Positions 6,162 to 13,317 of a stretch of DNA of 21,800 nucleotides are shown here, piece by piece. A program made the position numbers and the translations under genes. Every line of letters begins with the position of its first letter. Positions within the stretch are counted from its first letter, which is position 1. The notes beneath the pieces were generated by a model. It was not told the origin of the DNA. It searched no databases and worked only from the letters and a program-made list of their open reading frames with translations. Origin of the DNA: Candidatus Kaiserbacteria bacterium (GTDB taxonomy: Bacteria > Patescibacteriota > Minisyncoccia > Phycocordibacterales > Phycocordibacteraceae); contig QIHK01000044.1 in the NCBI GenBank assembly GCA_003230945.1, positions 1 to 21,800 on the forward strand, in the 5' to 3' direction.

Positions 6162-7160
6162 ATGCTTCTCCGCGCTCCATATATACCGCTCCTGTTCATC
6201 AGCCTTGGTATATTTATAGTGCCTATTACCGTAAACGCTCAATCATTTACCAAAACGATTCCGTTCACGGTATCAGTGTCTCCTCAACATCCACAAGCGT
6301 ACTCCGCAGCGACTCTTTCGTTTCTTTCCGGATCACTTAATCTCAGTAATTCTACTATTACAGTTTCCATTGGAGGTAAAGAAGCATACAGAGGAAATAT
6401 AAAACCAATCTCAATTTTTCTCGGGGCACCTGGTAAATCAACAAAAGTATCCATTGCTATTTCGACAAATGGCGTTGTCTACCATAAAAATATATCTATA
6501 ACACCAGAGGATGTAAGTATTATTGTTGAACCAAATTCTTCTGTTCCACCGTTATACCTTGGGAAACCATTGATACCACTTGGGGGAACTTCTCGTGTTA
6601 TTGCAATCGCAAATCTACATTCTGCAAATGGTTCAGTAATACCTCCTTCATCGCTCTCATATACATGGACTATTGATGGAACGAGAGTTGTAAGTGTATC
6701 GGGAATAGGGAGGACCACAGTAATTATTGCCTCACCACTTCAATATCGAACACGAACTGTTTCTGTTGTGGTACAGAACCAGAATGGAAACCTTACTGGC
6801 AATGCATCACTTTCTCTTTCACCGCAAGAACCAAGTGTACGTATTTATAAACATGATCCACTACTCGGAATATTATTTGACCATGCACTTGCTAATTCGT
6901 TAACTATAAGCAGTGCTGAAACAGCACTCTATGGTGCTTCATTTTCGCTTCCCACTACAAATGGCACACCCCTCCTTCAATGGTTTTTGAACGGTAATTT
7001 TGCGCAATCAGGAAATACCCTAACACTTCGCCCAACTGGCGCAGGGAAAGGAAGTGCACGTATTTCGCTAACTGCGTCATCAGGCACACTTGCCACAGCA
7101 AATACTACTCTTTCGCTTTCTTTTGGTGCCTCTACACGTACTAATCTCTTTGGCCTATGA
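6162..7160 (+). CDS. Secreted beta-rich protein with Ig/PKD-like segments (332 aa)
   Basis: The 332-residue protein starts with a classical Sec signal peptide (hydrophobic core about residues 8-22, cleavage after VNA at about 26). The mature part is rich in Ser, Thr, Asn and Val, with alternating beta-strand patterns. The stretch SYTWTIDGTRV, then SGIGRTTVIIASP and RTVSVVVQNQNG (about 164-212), resembles an Ig-like or PKD-like fold; a second such unit may occupy about 260-325 (LQWFLNGNFAQSGNTLTL). There is no C-terminal membrane anchor or sorting motif. It is probably an extracytoplasmic structural part of the secretion-like apparatus or an adhesin. Its TGA stop overlaps the next start (ATGA), so the two are translationally coupled. 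The TGA stop also argues for the standard code. Confidence 0.75.
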   Translation: MLLRAPYIPLLFISLGIFIVPITVNAQSFTKTIPFTVSVSPQHPQAYSAATLSFLSGSLNLSNSTITVSIGGKEAYRGNIKPISIFLGAPGKSTKVSIAISTNGVVYHKNISITPEDVSIIVEPNSSVPPLYLGKPLIPLGGTSRVIAIANLHSANGSVIPPSSLSYTWTIDGTRVVSVSGIGRTTVIIASPLQYRTRTVSVVVQNQNGNLTGNASLSLSPQEPSVRIYKHDPLLGILFDHALANSLTISSAETALYGASFSLPTTNGTPLLQWFLNGNFAQSGNTLTLRPTGAGKGSARISLTASSGTLATANTTLSLSFGASTRTNLFGL

Positions 7161-8188
7161 ACCTCATTGGAAATGATAAATTTATTGCAGAAACCCATCT
7201 ATATATACGCTGGATAACAATATTCTTTTCCATTACTCTCCTCTTTTTTATATTTGTGCCACAAGTACACGCATCAACCAACAACGATGCTAATTTAGCA
7301 ACCTCATCGACTAAGAGTGTCAATTTGGCGACCTCATCGACTAAGAGTATTAATTTAGGATCCTCATCGATTAAAACAGGTTTTGTACCTCTCGCTCCTA
7401 TTCCAGGACTTACAAAAGGAGTGACGGCAGATACACCAGGCCTAGCTACCTATCTTAATAATCTTTATAAATTTATAATTGGATTGTCAGCAGTACTCGC
7501 AGTTATTTATATAATTTGGGGTGGACTGGAGATTGCAACACAAGACAGTATTAGTAAACATGCAGTAGGGAAACAACGTATTGAACAAGCCATTCTTGGT
7601 CTTGTTCTCGTTCTTTCTCCCGTACTCGTCTTCTCTATTATTAATCCAAATATTTTAAATCTTTCACTCAATCTCCCAGTACTCGATACTCAATCAGGAA
7701 GAAGTTTTACATATAATTATGCCCCGCATAAGAAGCTAACATGTGATACGAAAGGAAAAAAAGGAATTCTTCAAACGGCATTTTGTTTCTCTGAAAAAAA
7801 TGCAGCGAATTGGGGACAGAAGTGTACTGGTAATTTGAAAGAAATGTTTGTTTTTGGAGATCCTACGACGTCACATTATTTGGTGACTTGCTCAGGAACT
7901 AAAAATTATACATTTGTTATGGGGCCTACTTCTTTGTTTACAACCTTAATCAATGAATTACAGCCGTTAGCTCAAACTAAGACAAATCCAAATAATGGAG
8001 CTTCAGCTGTGCAATTTGCAAAAATATGTGCAGATATTGGAGCAAGAACTTGTATAAGTAAAGGCCCTGAAACTCCTTGCACACAAGGTACGTGCTATAC
8101 AGAAGTATTGTCGTGTAAGAACCATTATATTAAATTTAAAAAATTTAGTACATGCGATAAAAATCCATCATGGATACCAGTCAAATAA
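7157..8188 (+). CDS. VirB2/TrbC-like membrane protein with tandem repeats and a 10-Cys extracellular tail
   Basis: The 343-residue protein has a signal peptide (hydrophobic about 19-36, cleavage near VHA at 39). Three 10-residue tandem repeats follow (46-75). A VirB2/TrbC-like core holds two membrane helices (about 104-127 and 143-164) joined by a charged loop with KQRIEQAI. The WGGLEIA motif at the end of helix 1 is frequent in Patescibacterial pilin-like proteins. The remaining ~165 residues have ten cysteines (first in LTCDTKG, last in STCDK) and no membrane segment, pointing to a disulfide-rich outer domain. VirB2 proteins are normally about 100 residues; this long tail is unusual. It is probably the pilin-like or channel component, but the pilin role is inferred from the helix pair and neighbours. 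Confidence 0.7.
   Translation: MNLIGNDKFIAETHLYIRWITIFFSITLLFFIFVPQVHASTNNDANLATSSTKSVNLATSSTKSINLGSSSIKTGFVPLAPIPGLTKGVTADTPGLATYLNNLYKFIIGLSAVLAVIYIIWGGLEIATQDSISKHAVGKQRIEQAILGLVLVLSPVLVFSIINPNILNLSLNLPVLDTQSGRSFTYNYAPHKKLTCDTKGKKGILQTAFCFSEKNAANWGQKCTGNLKEMFVFGDPTTSHYLVTCSGTKNYTFVMGPTSLFTTLINELQPLAQTKTNPNNGASAVQFAKICADIGARTCISKGPETPCTQGTCYTEVLSCKNHYIKFKKFSTCDKNPSWIPVK
7292..7381 (+). repeat. Three in-frame 30-bp tandem repeats in the VirB2-like gene
   Basis: Copies at 7292-7321, 7322-7351 and 7352-7381 encode NLATSSTKSV, NLATSSTKSI and NLGSSSIKTG. The first two differ at only a few bases; the third has diverged more. The unit sits just after the signal peptide, where copy-number changes would alter a Ser/Thr-rich stalk without shifting the frame. 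Confidence 0.9.
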
Positions 8189-8190
8189 TT

Positions 8191-9393
8191 ATGCGACGTA
8201 CACTTATTATCATTGTGATAGTTATTACCATCCTCGGGATAGGGGGAGCAACCTACTTCTTTTTCTTCTTACGCACGGCAAACGTTACTATTGCTACACC
8301 AAGTAGTAATATACGTTTCCCATCTGCAGGACAGAATTCTTCTTTTGGTTCTATTCCTACAAAAACAGAGGCAACACAAGCTAGTTCAACGAAAACTTTT
8401 AGTCGTCTGACGGAAATTAGTGCAGGACCAATAGTTCCCGGAGAGGTAGTTGTTACAACGCCGGCAGTAAATGCTAGTTCTTCACCTGATACCCTCGTCA
8501 AATACATTGAACGCAGAAGTGGAAATATATATTCTTATTCTGTAACAAAAGGAATTCTTACACGTATTTCAAATAAAACTATTCCTGGTATTCAAAATGC
8601 AAAATGGTTACCAAATGGCATGACAACATTTATACAATATCTTTCTGGTGCTAATTCTTCGATTATAAATACATATAGTCTTACCTCTAGTAAGTCAGAT
8701 GGATTTTTCTTACCTCAGGACCTTGCAGATATTGCTGTTTCTTCAGCAGGAATTTTGACACTTGCTTCTGGAGTAAATGGTTCATCAGCCTCACTTTATA
8801 ATTTAGATGGAAGTCGTTCAACAGAGCTTTTCACTACGCCACTTTCCTCTCTACGCTTACAATTTGCCGGCCCTAAACACTATTTAGCTTTTACGAAAGC
8901 TTCCGCCACTCTTAATGGATATGCCTATCTTATCGATGATTCTGGTAATTTCTCACGTATAGCAGGACCAGAGAAGGGGCTTGTCGCTCTTACAAGTCAT
9001 TCAGGAAAGTGGGTGCTGATAAGTTATCTACACAAAGAAACGATGGATATGGAGCTCATCAATACTGAGACAAGAGAGATAGTTCCTCTTCCCGTAGCAA
9101 CTATTGTAGATAAGTGTGTATGGGCGGCTGATGATTCAGTAGTGTATTGCGGAATTCCTAAAAATTCTATTTCTGGAGCAATCTTACCGGATGATTGGTA
9201 TCAAGGTGCCATTCACTTCTCTGATCGTATTTGGAAAATAAATGTTTCTGGCAGATATGCTAAGTTGCTACTTGATTTCCCTAAACAAACGAATAGTAAT
9301 CTTGACGCTGAAGCTCTCTCTGTAGATTCAGCGAATACAACGCTCACTTTTGTGAACAAAAATGATGGATCACTTTGGGTATACACACTTTAA
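8191..9393 (+). CDS. Membrane-anchored, beta-propeller-like extracytoplasmic protein (400 aa)
   Basis: I do not recognise a named family. A single N-terminal membrane anchor (about residues 4-27, very rich in Ile and Phe) is followed by a Ser/Thr-rich linker to about residue 90. The remaining 300 residues have repeated short beta-strand blocks in the style of TolB/WD40-like propellers, for example ERRSGNIYSYSV, KGILTRISN, AKWLPNG, WVLISYLHKE, CVWAADDSVVYCG and GSLWVYTL. I chose ATG 8191, 2 nt after the stop of the preceding gene, over ATG 8170, which would overlap it by 19 nt. It ends the plus-strand secretion-like run. A role as surface sensor or assembly factor is a guess. Confidence 0.7.
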   Translation: MRRTLIIIVIVITILGIGGATYFFFFLRTANVTIATPSSNIRFPSAGQNSSFGSIPTKTEATQASSTKTFSRLTEISAGPIVPGEVVVTTPAVNASSSPDTLVKYIERRSGNIYSYSVTKGILTRISNKTIPGIQNAKWLPNGMTTFIQYLSGANSSIINTYSLTSSKSDGFFLPQDLADIAVSSAGILTLASGVNGSSASLYNLDGSRSTELFTTPLSSLRLQFAGPKHYLAFTKASATLNGYAYLIDDSGNFSRIAGPEKGLVALTSHSGKWVLISYLHKETMDMELINTETREIVPLPVATIVDKCVWAADDSVVYCGIPKNSISGAILPDDWYQGAIHFSDRIWKINVSGRYAKLLLDFPKQTNSNLDAEALSVDSANTTLTFVNKNDGSLWVYTL

Positions 9394-9407
9394 ATCTAAA
9401 ATAGATT
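9393..9407. terminator. Weak AT-rich hairpin between convergent genes
   Basis: AATCTA (9393-9398) pairs with TAGATT (9402-9407) over AAA in the 12-nt gap between the 8191 gene and yidC. It is a small stem without a T-tract and may not terminate well, but it is the only candidate at this junction. Confidence 0.25.
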
Positions 9408-10182
9408 ACATTCCTTTAGGAAGAGCGTCCGGAACACCTGCTATATCCTCCATTTCTCTAAATTCCTCATTAATTTTGCGCCGTACATGTAATTCTTGGA
9501 GTACCCCAACAAGATTCGTTGTAATGAAATAAATGGCAATTGCACCTCCTGTTGTATAAGAAATGATTCCAATAATGAAAGGAAAGACAAATTTAAGCTG
9601 CATACCCATTATTTTCTGAAAATCACCTTGCATACCTTTCGAAGGTGAAGGTTTCATAGTCCCTGAAAGGGCGGTGTGTGCTTGGAAAAATTGAGTGAGA
9701 CCCGCTAATACTGCTAAAATATAGCTTTTACTTGAAACTGATATGAGACCGAGAAAACTAAGAGATACTACTTGTGGAATAGGAGTTATTGCATAGAGTA
9801 GATTTGTATTAATAACTGAAAATGGCTCATATAAAAATACCCAGTAGAGAGCAAGGAGCACTGGAATCTGAATGAAAACGGTAAGAATGCTTGCAAATGG
9901 GTTCACCCGAGCCTCTTTGTAGAGAGCAAGAGTTTCAAGCGCTTCTTTTTCCTTATTTCCCTTATGTTTCTCTTTTAAATGTTTAATTTTGGGCTCAAGT
10001 ACCTTCATTGCTCTTTGTGTGCGAGCTGCAGAGAGTGAAAAGGGAAGTAATACAAGACGTATCAGTATAGTAATGAGTACGACGGCGATACCAACATCTC
10101 CGCCTGGGACAATTGCAACAAGCGCAACAAGCGCATTATAAATAGGATTATAGAAGGCGATATTAAAGAGAGTTGAAATCAT
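9406..10182 (-). CDS. yidC: Membrane protein insertase YidC/Oxa1 family
   Basis: The 258-residue protein inserts and folds inner-membrane proteins alone or with SecYEG. It has the Oxa1 core of five membrane helices: the TILIRLVLLPFSL segment carries the conserved Arg42 in the hydrophilic groove; a charged hairpin follows (KVLEPKIKHLKEKHKGNKEKE); helix 2 lies near NPFASILTVFIQIPVLLALY; and the C-terminal pair ends with AIAIYFITTNLVGVLQE. The large periplasmic domain of proteobacterial YidC is absent, as in Gram-positive and Patescibacterial forms. The gene follows rpmH and rnpA in the classical origin-proximal order. A TACAAT hexamer 6 nt before the ATG suggests an additional internal leaderless promoter. 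Confidence 0.95.
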   Translation of the reverse strand: MISTLFNIAFYNPIYNALVALVAIVPGGDVGIAVVLITILIRLVLLPFSLSAARTQRAMKVLEPKIKHLKEKHKGNKEKEALETLALYKEARVNPFASILTVFIQIPVLLALYWVFLYEPFSVINTNLLYAITPIPQVVSLSFLGLISVSSKSYILAVLAGLTQFFQAHTALSGTMKPSPSKGMQGDFQKIMGMQLKFVFPFIIGIISYTTGGAIAIYFITTNLVGVLQELHVRRKINEEFREMEDIAGVPDALPKGM

Positions 10183-10188
10183 GAAGTT

Positions 10189-10194
10189 ATTGTA
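10189..10194 (-). promoter_or_regulatory. Possible internal -10 for yidC
   Basis: On the minus strand TACAAT is followed by 6 nt and the yidC ATG (10182). It lies in the 14-bp gap after rnpA, so yidC could be transcribed as a leaderless mRNA as well as from the rpmH promoter. Confidence 0.35.
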
Positions 10195-10196
10195 CT

Positions 10197-10499
10197 TTAG
10201 AACGCTATTTTAGATAGTAGCTTTTTTAATTCTACCTTAATATCTTCCATTGGCATTTTAGTAATAGAAGATTTTGGAAAAATAATAAGTGCGGGTGGAA
10301 GTTTAATGTCCTTTAATGCCACTATGACTTTTCGTTTAATTCTATGACGAGTTACTGAAAGTCGCGCAGTCTTTTTTGATACAACTACCGCGTATCCTAT
10401 AGCTTTTTCAGGTATTGTTACTGAAAAATTTTGAGAAAAAAAACGCTTCCCATGGTTTAAAAAAACGCTTCTAGGAAGTCTTTCTTGGCGTCGAAACAC
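10197..10499 (-). CDS. rnpA: Ribonuclease P protein component
   Basis: The 100-residue basic protein is the RNase P protein subunit, which binds the 5' leader of precursor tRNA and supports the catalytic RNA. The N-terminal LPRSVFLNHGKRFFSQNFSV block and the signature ARLSVTRHRIKRKV (about residues 45-58) are clear. The usual RNR of the signature is RHR here. The start is GTG 10499, placed 6 nt after the rpmH stop; no good Shine-Dalgarno is seen, so translational coupling to rpmH is likely. The catalytic RNA gene rnpB is not visible in this window. Confidence 0.93.
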   Translation of the reverse strand: MFRRQERLPRSVFLNHGKRFFSQNFSVTIPEKAIGYAVVVSKKTARLSVTRHRIKRKVIVALKDIKLPPALIIFPKSSITKMPMEDIKVELKKLLSKIAF

Positions 10500-10505
10500 A
10501 AAAAA

Positions 10506-10646
10506 TTAGGAGACAGAGAGTTTCTTTCGTCCCATACGTCGTCGACCTTGTAGAATCTTCTTTCCAGAAGGCGTTTTTGTACGCGCCAAAAATCCATGAG
10601 TTTTGGCACGCTTACGTTTTTTTGGTTGGTAGGTTCTTTTTGACAT
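10506..10646 (-). CDS. rpmH: 50S ribosomal protein bL34
   Basis: A 46-residue, very basic ORF reads MSKRTYQPKKRKRAKTHGF at its start, continues with LARTKTPSGKKIL, and ends in RRRMGRKKLSVS. This is the unmistakable bL34 sequence at normal length. It opens the rpmH-rnpA-yidC operon, diverging from dnaA, which is the textbook order at many bacterial replication origins. The ATG at 10646 has no clear Shine-Dalgarno. A promoter with an extended -10 is proposed at 10676-10684. Confidence 0.97.
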   Translation of the reverse strand: MSKRTYQPKKRKRAKTHGFLARTKTPSGKKILQGRRRMGRKKLSVS

Positions 10647-10664
10647 AAAAGTCGTTCGATAAAG

Positions 10665-10673
10665 TTATGCACA
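10665..10673 (+). promoter_or_regulatory. DnaA-box-like 9-mer between rpmH and dnaA
   Basis: TTATGCACA matches the relaxed DnaA box TTWTNCACA and differs from TTATCCACA at one position. It is the best match in the 99-bp rpmH-dnaA gap. It covers the predicted start point of the rpmH transcript. Confidence 0.5.
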
Positions 10674-10675
10674 CA

Positions 10676-10684
10676 ATACTAACA
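10676..10684 (-). promoter_or_regulatory. Possible extended -10 of the rpmH operon
   Basis: The minus strand reads TGTTAGTAT (TGn plus TAGTAT, 4 of 6 to consensus). A transcript would start near 10669, inside the DnaA-box-like site, leaving a leader of about 23 nt before rpmH. Confidence 0.3.
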
Positions 10685-10729
10685 GGTTCTCCACGAAATG
10701 CTAGTATGGCGTCCATTTTTCTATAAGCG

Positions 10730-10735
10730 TATAAT
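10730..10735 (+). promoter_or_regulatory. -10 element of dnaA
   Basis: A consensus TATAAT lies 10 nt before ATG 10746, so the dnaA mRNA would have a leader of only about 3-4 nt. This supports ATG 10746 and excludes ATG 10698, which lies upstream of the -10. Confidence 0.55.
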
Positions 10736-10745
10736 TCTCTTATCT

Positions 10746-12101
10746 ATGGACAAAGGAAATATACGCGAACTGTGGGAATTTATACTTACGCAAGTTGAGC
10801 TCTCTATTTCTTCTGCAAATTTTAATACATGGTTTCGTAATAGCTCTATCGTAAAAATAGGGGAGGATGGAATTATTTATATAGGTGTACCAAGTCAATT
10901 TTTTAAAGATTGGTATCTAAAAAAATTCCACACTCTTCTTTTAAAGATAACTCGTGATATTTCACATGAGTTTAGAAATATAGACTATCTTATTATAAAA
11001 GATAGTCGTCGAAAACAACCTATCCGTGAAGCAAAAAATGAGTTAGGGGCAATGAAACTTCCTCTTGATAAATTTTATATAAATAAAAGTGATAATCTTA
11101 ATCCACGATACACTTTAGACACTTTTGTTGTTGGAGCATTTAATGATCTTGCGTACGCAGCGGCACAAGCAGTCATTCAGCGTCCTGGAATCACGTATAA
11201 TCCACTTTTTATTTATGGTGATACAGGAAGGGGAAAAACACACCTTATACAAGCGGTAGGAAATTTTTTTAAGAAACAGTACCCAAGACGAAAAGTCTAT
11301 TATCTTACTTCTGAGAAATTTGTTGTTGATTATACTGACTCTGTTCAGTCAGGCACTGCAAACCGATTTAAAGATAAATATAGGCAATATGATCTCCTTA
11401 TAATGGATGATGTGCAATTTCTTTCAAAAAAAGAGAAGACTCAAGAAGAACTCTTTCATTTATTCAATGCATTACATGATAATAATAAACAAATTGTTTT
11501 CTCATCTGACCGATCTCCTGTTGCTATACCTGACATTGCAGAACGCCTAAAAGGGCGCCTTGCGAGCGGTATGGCAGTTGATATTGGTGAACCGGACACA
11601 GAGTCACGTATGGCAATTATACGCAAAAAAGCGTCTGTACACGGAATATTATTCTCTGATGATGTTATTGAATATATTGCCACTTCTGAGTCAGGCTCTA
11701 TAAGAGAGCTTGAAGGAATGATAAACAGTTTAGTATGTCATGCTCAAGTTAAAGGTCATGTGCCTGATATTGCGGAAGTACGGCAATGTCTACGTTCTTT
11801 CACTCGTCCGCAAAAAAATATTTCTGTTAAAAATGTAGTTGATAAAGTTGCTACCTTTTATGGAATTGATGAAAGTAGTATTTATGAAAAAACTCGCAGG
11901 AGGGAAGTGGTGCTACCTCGTCAAATAATTATGTATATTCTTAGAGAGGATTTTAATATTTCATATCCAACTATAGGTATGAAACTTGGTGGTCGAGACC
12001 ATACTACTGTTATCCATTCTTGTGAGAAAATAAAGCGTGAAGTAATTGAGGATAGCGAGTTACAAAAAGAGATTCAAAGTATTAGAACATTACTTGTATA
12101 G
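10746..12101 (+). CDS. dnaA: Chromosomal replication initiator DnaA
   Basis: The 451-residue protein opens the origin and loads the helicase. Domain I (residues 6-85) carries the typical LWEFIL...FNTWF pattern, followed by a short linker. The AAA+ domain III starts at NPRYTLDTFVVG (119-130). It has Walker A GDTGRGKT (158-165, where many DnaA have GGVGLGKT), Walker B YDLLIMDD (215-222), sensor 1 FSSDRSP (252-258) and the GRLASG arginine segment (270-275). Domain IV ends in the DNA-binding helix GGRDHTTVIHSCEKI (415-429). The frame extends to ATG 10698, but residues from there do not look like DnaA and the TATAAT at 10730 would be inside; I therefore start at 10746. The gene diverges from rpmH and precedes dnaN. 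Confidence 0.95.
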   Translation: MDKGNIRELWEFILTQVELSISSANFNTWFRNSSIVKIGEDGIIYIGVPSQFFKDWYLKKFHTLLLKITRDISHEFRNIDYLIIKDSRRKQPIREAKNELGAMKLPLDKFYINKSDNLNPRYTLDTFVVGAFNDLAYAAAQAVIQRPGITYNPLFIYGDTGRGKTHLIQAVGNFFKKQYPRRKVYYLTSEKFVVDYTDSVQSGTANRFKDKYRQYDLLIMDDVQFLSKKEKTQEELFHLFNALHDNNKQIVFSSDRSPVAIPDIAERLKGRLASGMAVDIGEPDTESRMAIIRKKASVHGILFSDDVIEYIATSESGSIRELEGMINSLVCHAQVKGHVPDIAEVRQCLRSFTRPQKNISVKNVVDKVATFYGIDESSIYEKTRRREVVLPRQIIMYILREDFNISYPTIGMKLGGRDHTTVIHSCEKIKREVIEDSELQKEIQSIRTLLV

Positions 12102-12213
12102 CACTTATGATATACTTTTCCACAAATTATAAGAATTTAGACTCTAAAAATAGAGCTTATATACACTATTATATTGAGTTCTCCCGCTATCAACAACCCT
12201 AATAAGTATAGGT
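12102..12213 (+). promoter_or_regulatory. dnaA-dnaN gap: promoter and DnaA-box-like site, possible oriC part
   Basis: This AT-rich 112-bp gap has an extended -10 TGATATACT (12108-12116). TTTTCCACA (12116-12124), which fits the relaxed DnaA box TTWTNCACA, overlaps its last base and the predicted start. A small stem CTCTA/TAGAG lies at 12142-12155. DnaA could repress dnaN here. Only two box-like 9-mers flank dnaA in total, so I cannot say which gap, if either, is the functional origin. Confidence 0.4.
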
Positions 12214-13314
12214 ATGAATATTTCAATAAATAAAAAAATACTATCAGAGGCTGTGTATATCGTCTCTCGATTCGCAGAAAGAAAGAGTGCAACCCTTCCA
12301 GCACTTACTTCTATTTTACTTATTGCCGGAGATGATGGAATTAAATTACGGGCAACAAATCTTGAAACAGGGATTGATATGAAGATTGATGGGGTATGTA
12401 AAGAAAATGGAGTTGTGGCAATTCCTGCACTCATTTTTCAACAAATAACTTCCTCTTTTACTGGAGAAGGTTTGGTTGAACTAGAGAAAACTGGAGATAT
12501 TTTACTTCTTAAAAGTAAGACAGGAAAAAGCTCTATTAAAACAATTCCTTATGATGATTTTCCATCAATACCTTTTCCAGAAAATCCAAAAAATAAAATA
12601 ACTATTCCAGGAATTTCTCTTAAAAAAATATTTACTAGTATTGCTTCATGCGCTTCTCCTTCAACTATACGTCCAGAATTAGCTAGTATTTTCATGTATA
12701 TGGAGGGAGGGACACTTACCGCAGTTTCTACTGATTCATTTAGACTTGCCGAAAAGAAAATAGGACTCTCAAATAAGGGTATTCAAGGTAAATTTCTCAT
12801 TCCAGCTAAAAATGCTATTGAGATAGCACAAGCTCTTCCAGATGAGGATGTTGTTGTCTCATTTGATGATAATCAATGTGCATTTGTAAGTAGTGTAGGA
12901 ATGTTAGTATCGAGACTTACTAACGCGGTATATCCAGATTATAGCCAAATAATTCCAAAAGAATCTGTTGTTGAAGCAATTGTTCTTAGAAAAGATTTTG
13001 AATCTGCTCTTAAAAGAACAATTGTTTTTTCAGATTCATTTCAAAAAATACGATTACATTTTGATCCTAAAAGTAAAAAACTTTTTCTCTTCGCTCGAAA
13101 TACTGAAATTGGAGAATCATCAGAATCATTTTCTGCACAAATTGAAGGATCAGAACTTAGTATAGCTTTTAATTATAAATATCTTACTACTGCTTTAAGT
13201 CTTACTACTACAGAAAGTATTTCATTATCCGCTGCGGGAATAGGGAGACCGCTTATCATAAAAGGAGTTGGTGACAATTCACTTCTTTATTTAGTTTCAC
13301 CAATGAATCAGTAA
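12214..13314 (+). CDS. dnaN: DNA polymerase III sliding clamp (beta)
   Basis: The 366-residue protein is the ring-shaped processivity clamp, with three similar domains of about 120 residues. Diagnostic stretches are the N-terminal FAERKSATLPALTSILL (residues 20-36) with ATNLETGIDM (47-56), AVSTDSFRLAEKKI (171-184) in domain 2, and YPDYSQIIPK (242-251) near the domain 2-3 border. The C-terminus YLVSPMNQ keeps the usual P-M beside the client-binding pocket. The length is normal. It follows dnaA by 112 nt with its own probable promoter (12108-12116) and meets the penicillin-binding protein gene tail to tail with only 3 nt between. Confidence 0.95.
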   Translation: MNISINKKILSEAVYIVSRFAERKSATLPALTSILLIAGDDGIKLRATNLETGIDMKIDGVCKENGVVAIPALIFQQITSSFTGEGLVELEKTGDILLLKSKTGKSSIKTIPYDDFPSIPFPENPKNKITIPGISLKKIFTSIASCASPSTIRPELASIFMYMEGGTLTAVSTDSFRLAEKKIGLSNKGIQGKFLIPAKNAIEIAQALPDEDVVVSFDDNQCAFVSSVGMLVSRLTNAVYPDYSQIIPKESVVEAIVLRKDFESALKRTIVFSDSFQKIRLHFDPKSKKLFLFARNTEIGESSESFSAQIEGSELSIAFNYKYLTTALSLTTTESISLSAAGIGRPLIIKGVGDNSLLYLVSPMNQ

Positions 13315-13317
13315 TAG

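Noticed and set aside
7292..7381. 30-bp repeats as a CRISPR array
   Set aside because: The copies are directly adjacent with no spacers and are in frame within a gene.
10698..10745. Upstream start for DnaA
   Set aside because: The extra 16 residues do not match DnaA domain I, and a consensus TATAAT lies between this ATG and the accepted one.
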